Shown here one piece after another: positions 9,823 through 18,978 of a stretch of DNA of 21,065 nucleotides. How positions within the stretch are numbered: the stretch's first letter is position 1; each line of letters starts with the position of its first letter. Made by a program: the position numbers and the translations under genes. Source of the stretch: Stephanodiscus triporus (lineage: Eukaryota; Bacillariophyta; Thalassiosirophyceae; Thalassiosirales; Thalassiosiraceae). A model generated the notes under the pieces. That model had not been told where the DNA came from and searched no databases. It worked only from the letters and a program-made list of their open reading frames with translations. The DNA is taken from positions 1 through 21,065 of the forward strand of contig JALLAZ010000144.1 of the NCBI GenBank assembly GCA_036939755.1, written 5' to 3'.

Positions 9823-11829
9823 TTAAACAGTGGAAAGTTCTTTTTGCTTCTCCGGCTCCCCCACTTTCCATTCCCTCTCCTCAATTGACGCACTATCGAC
9901 AAGGGCCTTATTTCCGTTAGCAAAAACTTGGTCAAAGATTTCATCCTCGAGCAGTGATTTGTCGTCTTCGTTGATGACATCCATAAATTTGCTAGGCTTG
10001 GCCTGAGTTTCAGCTGTCATCTCAGGTGCAATCATGACGTCATCTACAGCAGAAGTGGGAAGAGCAGAAGCATCCAATGGCTTTTCCTCCTGAAACGAGC
10101 CCTCCTTTGCAGTATCAGGAATCCTCCCCAACAATAGTCTTCCTGCTACCCTGCCAACTCTTCCAACAGTGTTGCCCAAAACTCCCTGAACGATCACCTT
10201 ATCGGCAACTAATGCTGCCTTCTTTCGCTTTGTCAGCTGAATGGGGGTGCCATCTTCATTGAAGCCTGGACGCTCCTACAACATAGAACAATTAAGAAAG
10301 ACGGCTTGACGTTAGCAATTTTTCCTTGAGAGGGTGTAGCAAATCAAAAAAAATGTTGCACTCACTGCCATTCTTTTCAACTCTTCTCTGGCAATCATGT
10401 TGGCGCTAATTGCACTGATGACTTTCAGTGTAGGACAGGGGCTGGTAAATGTTTTTGCCTCAGGCCACTGCGCGCCAGTAATTTTCGTCGCAGTTTGGAA
10501 CAGCTCGACACACAATTCCAAATTGTTCACCTTGTCGGATTGGTCGTTAATGTAAATGGAATCCCATCCACCGCCAGCTCCACCCCCGCCGCTGATCTGC
10601 CCTCCCTTCTCGAGGGCAGCGGCACCTCGACCCTCACGTGGCCCCCCGTTCCAGCTCCAGTAAACACCGCTCTTGCTGCATCGGGGATCATGCGCCACCT
10701 GAAATAGACGCTGACCGGCCTCTTCGACACCGACGTAACCGCCGGTAATGTACTTCATGAATACGGGAAAGTACTTACGGAACCAAGCTCGTTTCTCGCG
10801 GAACAATGGGGTCTCGGCAATGCAGCCGGGGTAAATGCTCGAGAAGGTAATGCCATGACTGCGGTTGAACTTGGAGTGAAGAAAGTTGGACATCATCATG
10901 AGGCATAGTTTCGAATCCTTGTAGGCCTTCGCGCCGATGAACCCGTACCCATCCGCCATGGCAACTGGATTTTCAAAGCCTGCCTTGAACCCTTTCAGCT
11001 CCTTCAAGTCGGCGATGGGGTAGACTCCTCCGCCTCCGACAGTGTTGTCATTTCCCGTGACGGATCCGACCATGATAACACGTGGATCGGGCGCCGCTCT
11101 CATACCGTCCAAGAGTTTTGAGATCATGAGGAAGTGAGAGAGGAAATTGATTTGCATCGTTTGCTCATGTCCGTCAACGCTCCACTTGGCATATGGTAAT
11201 GAAGGTTGGTACACTGATAGGCGGATAGAAACAAACGACAGTGCAAATAGTATTTAGATGGGGTGATCCATAAAAAATAGAAAATGAACAAAATACTCCT
11301 CGCACCTCCAGCATTACAAATCAATCGATCAATCGGCTTGGCCATTTGATACTCCTTGAGGTCTTCACAGAATTTGTGAACGCTCGCAAAGGAATTCAGC
11401 TCGCATTCCATTATGTGAAAGTTATCCATGTTGAAACCGTCGATTTCGGCAACGGCTTCCATTTTATCCACATCGCGGACGGCCCCAATAACATGGTACA
11501 TGTCGGTGGCGAGTAGATTCTTCACCGTCTCGCGACCGAGGCCGGAAGAGCAACCAGTGATAACTACCAGCTCTGTAATTAATCATACATGCGTGACAAA
11601 TATTGTTTTAGATACAAGACGAAAAGAATTGATTCTGCTGGACAATGCGATAGCTAAATTTGTGCTCACTCTTATCACCGAATCGCTTCTCTGTCTTAGC
11701 AAGTTCCACCTTTTGAACATCCGTCAATACCTTGGGAGGCTGCCAGTTGGACATGAACTTGAAGGCGTCGGCGCCACTGGCGGCGGCGGCGAGAGCGAGG
11801 ATGAAGATGGCGCTCGTTCGCTGCATCAT
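9823..11829 (-). CDS. POR: Light-dependent NADPH:protochlorophyllide oxidoreductase with C-terminal extension
   Basis: Four exons by my model: 11829-11670, 11572-11306, 11213-10366 and 10275-9823. Introns are 97, 92 and 90 bp and phases agree, giving 575 aa. The enzyme reduces protochlorophyllide to chlorophyllide in the plastid, using light and NADPH. Residues 1-22 are a signal peptide ending ADA|F, the diatom plastid-import pattern. The Rossmann motif TGCSSGLG lies near 60, NAG near 140, and the catalytic Tyr-x-x-x-Lys is Y240-K244 (AYKDSK). SSIYPGCIAETPLFRE and GVYWSWNG are POR hallmarks. After the Trp-containing segment there is a Gly-rich insertion (GGGGAGGG). The usual family length is about 400 aa; here the reading frame runs about 180 residues further, mostly encoded by exon 4 (residues 426-575). 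That tail has a basic Gly/Arg-rich stretch, then an acidic stretch, with no recognised domain. The first intron splits just before the NADPH motif. Confidence 0.93.
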
Positions 11830-12278
11830 TTTTATTGAGACGGGCGGGAGTGTAGGTACCAAGATAGGGAGAGAGATATGGATCAGAAATAAATTTGTGT
11901 GATGTGTGATGTGTGTTCTAGATCGTGTGGTGGAACACAACAAGAAGTGTATTGTGGATCCGGCGGGGGGCGAGGAATGCCCCGCGACCCGAACACCTCA
12001 GATCTTTCTGCCATTTCGAGTTCAACTTCAAGCACTGCGAGCTTCGTCCTACCTATTATTTTTTACCGTGTATTCCTCGAGATTCGTCTTTGCACTCTCG
12101 TATCTGATCTAGATGAAGATAGTGTAGGATGTGAATGAATGATGTCATCCCCACATCTATCTTGAAACCATCAGTTTTTCCACTTCGGTATGGTACTTGG
12201 ATCCTCTCTCGCTTCCACTCTCTTCGTCTCTTCATTGCTTGTCGACTCGCGCTCCGCGGATATCGAACGTAATAGCCC
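11830..12278. promoter_or_regulatory. Divergent intergenic region between POR and the ferredoxin-like gene
   Basis: 449 bp separate the two start codons, so both promoters and 5' UTRs lie here. A short TG-rich microsatellite (TGTGTGATG units) sits at about 11896-11916. No light-response element or TATA box could be identified with confidence. The right end carries a 30-codon upstream ORF, listed separately. Confidence 0.55.
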
Positions 12279-12282
12279 ATGA
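12190..12282 (+). other. Upstream ORF overlapping the ferredoxin-like start codon
   Basis: ATG at 12190 opens a 30-codon frame (MVLGSSLASTLFVSSLL...) that ends with TGA at 12280-12282. The stop overlaps the ATG at 12279 of the next gene in an ATGA arrangement. If the transcript starts upstream of 12190, this uORF could reduce or couple translation of the main frame. The transcription start is not known, so the uORF may lie outside the mRNA. Confidence 0.35.
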
Positions 12283-13013
12283 TGGTTCTCCAACACCGCC
12301 CAATGATTGTAGCTGCATTGCTGATGTCCCTCGGCAGCAACGCATTTACCGTCCCATCATCCACGCGAACCTCGCCACTCTTCATGTCTTCTACCACGGA
12401 AGATGAAAAGCTAAAGCTAACCAAGAAAGAGGGCTATGTCCCCAAATGGAAGAAGAAGGAGACGCTTGCCGATCTCACGGGCACGGCCGATCTCTCCGCC
12501 CAAGACAAGGGCCTAATTGGGAGCGTGCCCATCACCTTCCAGCAGGGCAAGGGTGAGTCCGCCACCCTGATCCAAACAACTGCCTTGCCCGGTCAACCTC
12601 TAAAGCTGGTGGCGTCACAGGCGGGACAATACATCAAATATGGCTGTGGAAAGGGAGAGTGTGGCACGTGTGAAAGTTTGTGCAATGGAAAGTATCTACG
12701 GCCGTGCGTAGACGTGGTCCCCACGGATCTCGAGCCTGACGCGGAAACTGGCAAATACCCTCCCCTGCTCATTCAAGTCAAGGGCACCAAGGCCAAGGTG
12801 GTCTCTTCTGGAAAATTCTTCAGCGCCAAGAGCTTTTTATTGGGATTTTGGAATAACTTGTTGGGGATGATGGGGTTCGTCCGCGATCGAAGAAAGGCAA
12901 AAAAGAATTGGCAAGAACGAATGGACAAGGAGGCTGAGATTCAGAGGTTGACGGAAGAAAAGAAGAGGATGCGCGCTGAGGAGGCAGCGATGAGGAATCC
13001 TCAAGCTCAGTGA
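12279..13013 (+). CDS. Plastid-targeted 2Fe-2S ferredoxin-like protein
   Basis: Single-exon frame, 244 aa, with tandem ATGs at 12279 and 12282. A hydrophobic signal peptide ends at SNA|FTVP (Phe at about 23), followed by a Ser/Thr-rich stretch; this is the bipartite plastid-targeting pattern of diatoms. Residues 84-170 look like a 2Fe-2S domain: C123-x4-C128-x2-C131-x11-C143 within CGKGECGTC and YLRPC, with an extra Cys135. The 11-residue gap to the last Cys is shorter than in photosynthetic ferredoxin and resembles the small-subunit type of the CO dehydrogenase/xanthine dehydrogenase family. A hydrophobic stretch (about 185-200) and a charged, probably coiled-coil C-terminus (205-240) follow, so membrane contact is possible. 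The electron partners are unknown. Divergence from POR hints at co-expression, which is inference. Confidence 0.83.
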   Translation: MMVLQHRPMIVAALLMSLGSNAFTVPSSTRTSPLFMSSTTEDEKLKLTKKEGYVPKWKKKETLADLTGTADLSAQDKGLIGSVPITFQQGKGESATLIQTTALPGQPLKLVASQAGQYIKYGCGKGECGTCESLCNGKYLRPCVDVVPTDLEPDAETGKYPPLLIQVKGTKAKVVSSGKFFSAKSFLLGFWNNLLGMMGFVRDRRKAKKNWQERMDKEAEIQRLTEEKKRMRAEEAAMRNPQAQ

Positions 13014-13788
13014 ACATTCTGCAGAGAAAGAGACCCTGTTTGAAATGATTGTCTGCGAAAATCTGAGGAAGGTTGATTTCTTCGATAAAGTTATAAGAAC
13101 ATCAATTTTCACGAAGCTGGTTGGTTGTTCGCATCTGTTGTGTTCCCTGATGTAACATCATGATTGGTGGTCTTCGTGATCCACCTGTTCCGATGTTTAT
13201 GGTGTATGCGCTCCATACACGCATTGGGCCGTGCCCACGAAGAGGAACAAAAGGAGAAGAAATTTCTGGTATCGTACACGGCAAAAACGCTGACGATGAC
13301 CGTCTTAGAGGGTTAGGTTTGTTGGTCCTTGTAAAGGAGCCCATGATGACTGTGTTGCGTTTACATTAGCCGTGGTATTACCTATGACATCTGCAATACC
13401 AAGTGTCCGTATTAGTACACCAGCCCTCGCCATAATTCTCTACAATACCCATCATTTTATGAGAATACTTACGATACGATGAAGTTGGCAACCTTCATAT
13501 GAAGCTTTGATAATCTCGGTGAATTACGTTGAAATGGTTAGTATTCAATGACGATGACGCGATAGTGCCGCCTCTTCTGCAATAATACAATCACATAATG
13601 AAGTGTATTAAGTGTGCACTTGGTACTACAAAAGCAGGCTCGGTTGCCGGATTTTGTAGCACAATCATATTCTTGTGTCACGAGACTATTGGACTCCATT
13701 TCAACTAATCAGATTAATCCAAAATATTAAAGCGGTTTAGCGTTTGCTAATTTGGACATTGCTCCCCAATTGCGTGGTATGGTTGATC
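13014..13788. other. Convergent intergenic region
   Basis: The ferredoxin-like gene and the Tic22-like gene point towards each other here, so both 3' UTRs should lie in this stretch. Short frames at 13102-13369 on both strands have no recognisable domain. A perfect palindrome CTTCATATGAAG occurs at 13493-13504. No terminator or polyadenylation signal was assigned. Confidence 0.45.
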
Positions 13789-14886
13789 TTAGATATCCCC
13801 TAATGTACCACCACCCATTCCTGCCATTCGCGATTCGGCTGCACCAGCTTGCCTATCAACTCCAGCAGCAGCAGCCCCGGGAGCCCTAGCTGGAATAGGA
13901 GGTAGCAACAGACAGCTCCTGAAGTCAATTTCGCTGGGCTCTTTCATCATATCCACGAGTTTATGCAGGTTTAGAACATTTATTGCAGGCTCCATGTCCT
14001 TCAAATCGGGATCACTCTGACTGCCCATGAACTGCTGCCAGGTCCCAACCATTGTCTGCAACGAGAAGTACATGGGCAAGATCGTCTTGGCCTCCTCCCC
14101 CTCCTCACTGGCGGGCTTTTGCATGCGCATCTGCGCGATCAAAAAGACGGGGATTTCGTTATAATTCTCCTTGAACTCGGGGCTTTCCGTCATGGCCTTC
14201 TCGACGGCCTTCTGGGCGAGTTCCGGGGTCATGGTATCGCCGGCCTGCTTCATCTCCTCGCCGTCCTCGGGCGTCATTGTGAGGAGCATCCTGGCCCCGA
14301 GGAGGTCACGCGTATCAGGAACTAGGCGGTAATCGATGTTCCCCCCCGACAGGACCTCGGCCTCGGAATCTTCCGCGCCCGGCTGTTTCAGTTTGATCTC
14401 CGATGGGTTATTGCCGTTATTCAGCATCTTGTACCAGATCTTACCAAGGCTGAAGGCGCTCAACTTCAAGTCGATCTTATCGTTCGTCGACTTGAGCTGC
14501 GCCAGCGTCGCGTTGGCCATCTGGGGGCTGAAGAAGAAGTACATGACCGAGGTGTCGTTGTCTGGTTTGAGGACCACCCCGGCGCCGTTCGCATCGGTCA
14601 CGGCGAAGACGGGGATATGGCCCAGCCATTCCTCGATTTCTTTCTCCGACATTGCCGGGAAGGTCTCTCCCGATTCCGCGCGCAGCTTGTCTTTGACATC
14701 AGCGTTGGAGTCGGACTTCTTCTTGTTACCCGCACCGAAGAGACCACCGCCCCTGGCGATCCTGAAGACGGAATTGATCCCTGGCGAGGCTACAGCGGAA
14801 TTGGACAGGAAGGGAACAGCATCACTGTATTTGGCGATTGCTATCACGGAGAGCGCAATGCATGCGATGTTGCCGATTAGCTTCAT
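13789..14886 (-). CDS. Tic22-like plastid protein-import factor
   Basis: Intronless 365-aa frame. Residues 1-23 are a signal peptide (MKLIGNIACIALSVIAIAKYSDA), followed by a Ser/Arg-rich presequence with RGGG; this fits routing to the secondary plastid. The region from about 85 (IPVFAVTDANGAGVVLKP, then VMYFFFSPQMANATLAQLK) and the later IPVFLIAQM segment with its LQTMVGTWQQF match the two-part layout of Tic22 proteins. Those are soluble intermembrane-space chaperone-like factors linking outer and inner envelope translocons. The C-terminal 35 residues are Ala/Gly/Pro-rich and probably disordered. I assign the family from motif pattern only; another Tic22-fold plastid protein is possible. The ATG at 14886 starts the signal peptide directly, which fixes the start. 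Confidence 0.72.
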   Translation of the reverse strand: MKLIGNIACIALSVIAIAKYSDAVPFLSNSAVASPGINSVFRIARGGGLFGAGNKKKSDSNADVKDKLRAESGETFPAMSEKEIEEWLGHIPVFAVTDANGAGVVLKPDNDTSVMYFFFSPQMANATLAQLKSTNDKIDLKLSAFSLGKIWYKMLNNGNNPSEIKLKQPGAEDSEAEVLSGGNIDYRLVPDTRDLLGARMLLTMTPEDGEEMKQAGDTMTPELAQKAVEKAMTESPEFKENYNEIPVFLIAQMRMQKPASEEGEEAKTILPMYFSLQTMVGTWQQFMGSQSDPDLKDMEPAINVLNLHKLVDMMKEPSEIDFRSCLLLPPIPARAPGAAAAGVDRQAGAAESRMAGMGGGTLGDI

Positions 14887-15483
14887 GATAGCAAGCGAGG
14901 ATAATGTTGGGGTGTGGTCTCTGAAGTTGTGAGTGGAATCGCAAGAGGTATGATGACGAGGGTGGAGGGAGAGGAAGGCGTGATATTATGGTGTATGGTA
15001 GGTATCGATGATTGGGAATCTCCACGTGTAGATATTGGAGTGGGTTACATACCAATCACCACCTCCCAAGTACGATACGTAGGTAGACTGTTAGTCTGTC
15101 CGTAGTCCTTAGAGCGTAGCCTAAGCTAAGCTCACTTCCTAGGTTTTCGCCCACACCGATGAACCATGGAGAATCCGTCGCCCTAACTTCGGTCGTCGTT
15201 TTTGTCCACAGTTCCTTCCTCTCACGTGAGCACTTTGACACACCCTTTCCTTCGAGCCCTTTCTACAATCTGCCCCTTCGCCGCTGGCTCCCCCGATGAA
15301 AGACTCAAGCATCCATCATCGTCGCGGTCATCGCTTTCTCCTCCGGATCTCTCGGGACGATTGCCATCTACGCCCAGAGCCCATCCGTTAGCATCATCTG
15401 CACGGTCGTTCTTGCCTTCGTTGTCTACTTGGCCTTGCGGTTCTCCCCCCGCTAACGTCCATTTATTATTCTGCCCTTCGTGA
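14887..15483. other. Promoter side of the Tic22-like gene and left edge of retroelement 1
   Basis: The first part should contain the promoter and 5' UTR of the minus-strand gene starting at 14886. From about 15090 the sequence becomes Ser/Pro-codon-rich in the plus direction and looks like retroelement leader or LTR. A TGTTAG at 15089 is a possible LTR start, but the matching right LTR is missing, so the edge cannot be fixed. Confidence 0.35.
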
Positions 15484-15780
15484 ATGACTCTGCGCCGTCG
15501 CGGTCATCCTCGCTCTACTCCTGCCGACCGTGCGCGATGTTTGGGCCTCCGTAACGCACGGCGCATCCAACTTGCCTTCGAGGCCGCGCACCTTTGCAAA
15601 GTTGCCTTCGCCGCTACCGGCGAACGCCGAAGCCTTCGGCTCCAATATCTGACGGATAACAACGATCTCCTTACAAACAGGGAAAAGCCGTTTTACGAGC
15701 TAGTGCTCTACGGCGAGCCAGGTTATTTTGACGACGACGTAAAACCTCCTCCAGACGGTTACATTATACGCATCACCTAA
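15484..15780 (+). CDS. Small ORF upstream of gag in element 1
   Basis: An intact 98-codon frame (MTLRRRGHPRSTPADRARCL at the start, PPPDGYIIRIT at the end) lies 8 bp before the gag-like ATG at 15789. It has a basic N-terminus and an ordinary amino-acid mix, unlike the Pro/Ser-rich frames around it, so I regard it as probably real coding sequence of the element. I recognise no domain. It could be an accessory protein or an original N-terminal part of gag now separated by a frameshift. Confidence 0.45.
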   Translation: MTLRRRGHPRSTPADRARCLGLRNARRIQLAFEAAHLCKVAFAATGERRSLRLQYLTDNNDLLTNREKPFYELVLYGEPGYFDDDVKPPPDGYIIRIT

Positions 15781-15788
15781 TTACCCCC

Positions 15789-17475
15789 ATGGATCCTGTT
15801 GAAGAATCCTTCCCTGCCTTCGCGGCCTTTCCTCCCACCGCTCCGGCGGCTCCTTCTCCTCCTGGCCCCAAGGTTTTTGTCCTCTCTCCTCTCCCGGGCA
15901 ACGTCTACAATGTCCATCGTTACTTCTATGCCCCTACAGCTGATGTGACGTCTGGCAACTATGCCACTCTCATCGCTTTTGGCCTTCATTATCGTCATCC
16001 CATTGCCATTTACAACTGCCCCGACTTGGCTGCCTTTCAAGCCAAACACCCTACTGCTATTGTTTGCCCCTTCCACGAAGTTCCTCCTCCGATCATTGCT
16101 CGGGGTCACGTTCTTCTTGGCTCGGCTGGACATAAAGCCTCTTCCTCTTCCACCGATGACCATGCGGACTCGCCTTCTCAATCGGCCCGTTCAGATTCTC
16201 TCCTTACTCCCCCCCCTTCGGTTTCACGGGGATTTGACCCTCCTTCAGTGGCGGCTGCCACTCGCTCCATGGCCGTCCTCTCTCCCTCCTCTCCCCCCTC
16301 GTCGCCTGGATCCTGATGGGGTCGACCCATCCGCTATGGGGGGAATGGGGGGAATGGGGGGTATGGGGGGTATGGGGGGTATGGGGATATTGGGGGGAAT
16401 GGGAGGAGTTGGTACCATGGGCGGCATGGGGGGCATGCGGTTTCGTCACGCTTCCCCTCTTGGATCTGGCTTCTCCTCCTATTCTACTGATGAAGCTTTT
16501 CGGGACTTCAACTTTCCTGGCCCCGTCCCGGAGATGATTTCTTCCGTCGTTTTTGACCATCGGGCTCCTCCGCCTCATGGGGGGCATCCCCACGGTCCCG
16601 CATCTGTGGCATCTCCCACTGCACCTGCAGTTTCTCCACTGCGTTCTTTGCCACGTGTCGATCACTCCACCTCTTTGGCCTTGGACCTCACTCTGTCTGG
16701 TTGGCCTTCTTCTGCGACTCCGGCTCCTCCCATGCCCGCGGCCCCTTCTCCGCCGCCGGCGCCGGCTACCTCTCCTTCTCCCCCCACATTGGTCGTTCCT
16801 CTCGCCAAGCCTTCTCTTTGCCCTCTGGAACCTTTCAAACTTTCCGAAATCAAGGACGTCAAGAGTTACTTGGACATGCAGGATGAAATTGATTTCCACC
16901 TTCGGTCTGATGACTATTGCGCCCGCTGGTTGGACGACCTCCTGATCACTGACCTTTCCAATGCTGAGGCCAGCCGTTATTAGGAGGGCCAGATTCACAC
17001 TGCTGTCAAGAATAGGGGGCTCCGCTTCTTGTTTGAGAATACTGGTTCCCGCTTCCACGGTAAAGGTTTTGAAATGATTGATGTCCTCAATTGCCACTGT
17101 CATCTGGACTCCATTACCAATGCCTTCACGACTCTTATGTCCCCCTTCAACGATGCCCAAGGCGATTCCGAGCCAATTGTGGCATTCCGTTCGCGCTTCG
17201 ACGGTATGATCATGGATTTGAGCCGGTGCAAAGTCATCATCCCTCCTCTCTTGCTGGTTATGATCTTTATTCGCGCCTTGCACTCTCGTTACTCTGACAT
17301 CCTTGATCAGTTTCATTCTCGCTACAAGGATCTTGAGTCAGCTACTATTGAATCCGTTGTTGCCGACGTCACCTACCATGACAGCTTCCAACTTGTTGAT
17401 CCTAACAAAAAGAATCCTAAAAAGGCTAGCCCGGGCGCCTCTAATGTCGCTGTCAATAAGGCTGGCAAGGAATGA
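15789..17475 (+). pseudogene. Broken gag of element 1
   Basis: The frame from ATG 15789 is open to 16316 (Pro/Ser-rich). Coding then continues in another frame through a Met-Gly repeat (16336-16440) to KLSEIKDVKSYLDMQDEIDF, typical copia gag-like sequence, ending at TAG 16981-16983. The same frame reopens directly (EGQIHTAVKNRGLRF) and runs to TGA 17473-17475, including DILDQFHSRYKDLE. This gives one frameshift between about 16200 and 16315 and one nonsense codon. The long antisense frame at 16204-17316 is a shadow of this region. Confidence 0.65.
16336..16440 (+). repeat. G-rich 9-bp minisatellite inside gag
   Basis: About ten imperfect units of ATGGGGGGA/T encode Met-Gly-Gly repeats in the gag frame. 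The unit is strongly G-rich on the plus strand, with many runs of four to six G, so G-quadruplex formation is plausible. Confidence 0.85.
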
Positions 17476-17527
17476 ACTATCCATTTGAGTGGATGTCTTC
17501 CATGAATATCAAGGCCATTAAAACTCA

Positions 17528-18490
17528 TTGGAATCGGGCTATCGCGGGTATGGGCATCTGCCTATCTGTCACCGTGCTGAGAAGCCGTGGCATGTTCCTG
17601 CCAATTGCCCTCTGTTAAAGACCCTCAATTGCAAACTGGTGAATGGTCCTCCTTCCACGTTGGCTCCCGCCCCTTCGGGTTCTCCAGCTCCTGCACCGGC
17701 TGCTTCTCCTCCTGTTCCTTCTCCTGGGGGGCGTGTCGCCTCGGCAGCCTCTCCTGATCCAGTTGGCTCTGGTGTTACTCCCTCGGGCCTCATGGCCACT
17801 GTTGAGGAGGACGAGTACAGCACTGATGAGGACACATTTTTCTGGACAGGCAACGATGACGGTTTGGATTTCGGTGCCCCTCTTCCTTCTCCCAATAAAT
17901 CCTCTCCCGATAAATCTAACCCATCCGTTTCCCTTTACCAGTTTGCCTCTCACATCTGTGTTGTGCCGTCGGCCTCCTCTTCTTCCTCCTCCTGCCTGGT
18001 CATCGAGGACAGCCTTCAGGCCATCTTACGTTGGTTGGCAGCTTCTTCCTTCTCTCCCGATTCCTCCAATCGTGTTGCCGTTGCTGATACTGGCGCAACC
18101 AACCACATGTTCCCGGACAAGTCCACCTTTATCTCATACAAACGTACATCCAATCTCCAAGTCAGCATGGGGAATAATTCCTTCCTTCCTGTGTTGGGAT
18201 GCGGCACGGCTATTATATCCCTCAACGGTCGGCGGGTCCTCATCCGACATGCCCTTCATGTCCCTGGTTTGGCAGTTCCACTTTACAGCCTTCGTGCTCA
18301 TCTGAAACAGCCTGGTTGTGGATTTCTCGGCACCTCGGAGTCTGGCTTGGTATACTTCCCAACATTTGTCCTCTCCGTCGACACCTCTTCGGATTGCCAC
18401 CTCTCTTACGAGCCCATTGGATCCTTGGCTTCTTTACACAGTCTTCATTACGTTCAACGTCGGTGCTCTCCGTCACTTTATCCTTCAGAG
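17528..18490 (+). pseudogene. Element 1 nucleocapsid/protease region of pol, truncated
   Basis: The frame includes GYRGYGHLPICHRAEKPWHV then PANCP, a zinc-knuckle-like segment in which the first Cys seems replaced by Leu (inference). A Pro/Ala/Ser-rich linker follows, then an aspartic protease with ADTGATNHMF and, downstream, LHVPGLAVPLYSLRAHLKQ, as in Ty1/copia proteases. Just before the zinc segment, THWNRAIAG-type sequence sits in a different frame, so another frameshift lies near 17548. Protein resembling the start of the GAG-pre-integrase region ends at about 18490 (YPSE). The ORF itself runs on to 18616, but the added residues look like non-element read-through. Confidence 0.62.
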
Positions 18491-18607
18491 TTTGAGGAAA
18501 TATGCCTGAGAGGAGGGAGGAGGGAGTCTCTCTCCTGCGCTCAGGGCGCGAAACCTGATTCAATTGGACAGAGACACAGGAAAGTTCCGCGGAGTGAATC
18601 TATCCTT

Positions 18608-18643
18608 CGTATGTAGAACATACGGTGATGTTCTGCGGAGAAC
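18608..18643 (+). other. Two tandem hairpins in the element 2 leader
   Basis: CGTATG-TAGAA-CATACG at 18608-18624 and GTTCT-GCGG-AGAAC at 18630-18643 are perfect short stem-loops five bases apart. They may be RNA structures in the LTR or leader, or may be chance. Confidence 0.5.
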
Positions 18644-18978
18644 ACGTGCCTGACATGTCCTGACGCATGATCGACGACTTTGAGGTGAACCACGAAGAGA
18701 ACCACGTATAATGGCTTTGGGAACCTCTCACAATTACTTTTGACTAGTAATCTTTACTTAATAGACTGAATAGTCGCGGGCTTGAGAGAGTGACCGCGGC
18801 AGCCATGGCCATCGAATCTACCCCTTAATAGTAGGCATATTGTTTTTTGTTTATCAGACCCAAATTGACCGGGCTGACCGCTGCATTGACCGCAGCCGAC
18901 GCGCAACGACCAGCGCGAAGACTTCGATCAAAATCAATCAACTTGACGACTTGACTTGACTTCGACTGCCATCACCTC

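Larger units (their letters stand above)
15090..18500 (+). mobile_element. Decayed Ty1/copia-type LTR retroelement (element 1), truncated after the protease region
   Basis: Gag-like frames are followed by a zinc-knuckle remnant and a copia-type aspartic protease (DTGA at 18086-18097), in the order expected for Ty1/copia. Integrase, reverse transcriptase, RNase H and the right LTR are absent from the window. Recognisable element 1 protein stops near 18490, where a different leader sequence begins. Several frameshifts and at least one in-frame stop show that the copy is dead. The left border is approximate. Confidence 0.7.

Noticed and set aside
11428..11838. 136-codon plus-strand ORF over POR exons 1-2
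   Set aside because: Antisense to well-supported POR exons; no independent features.
14336..14932. 198-codon plus-strand ORF
   Set aside because: Shadow of the Tic22-like gene on the other strand.
16204..17316. 370-codon minus-strand ORF with His/Pro repeats
   Set aside because: Antisense shadow of the gag region; its repeats are the complement of the Met-Gly minisatellite and it has no domain.
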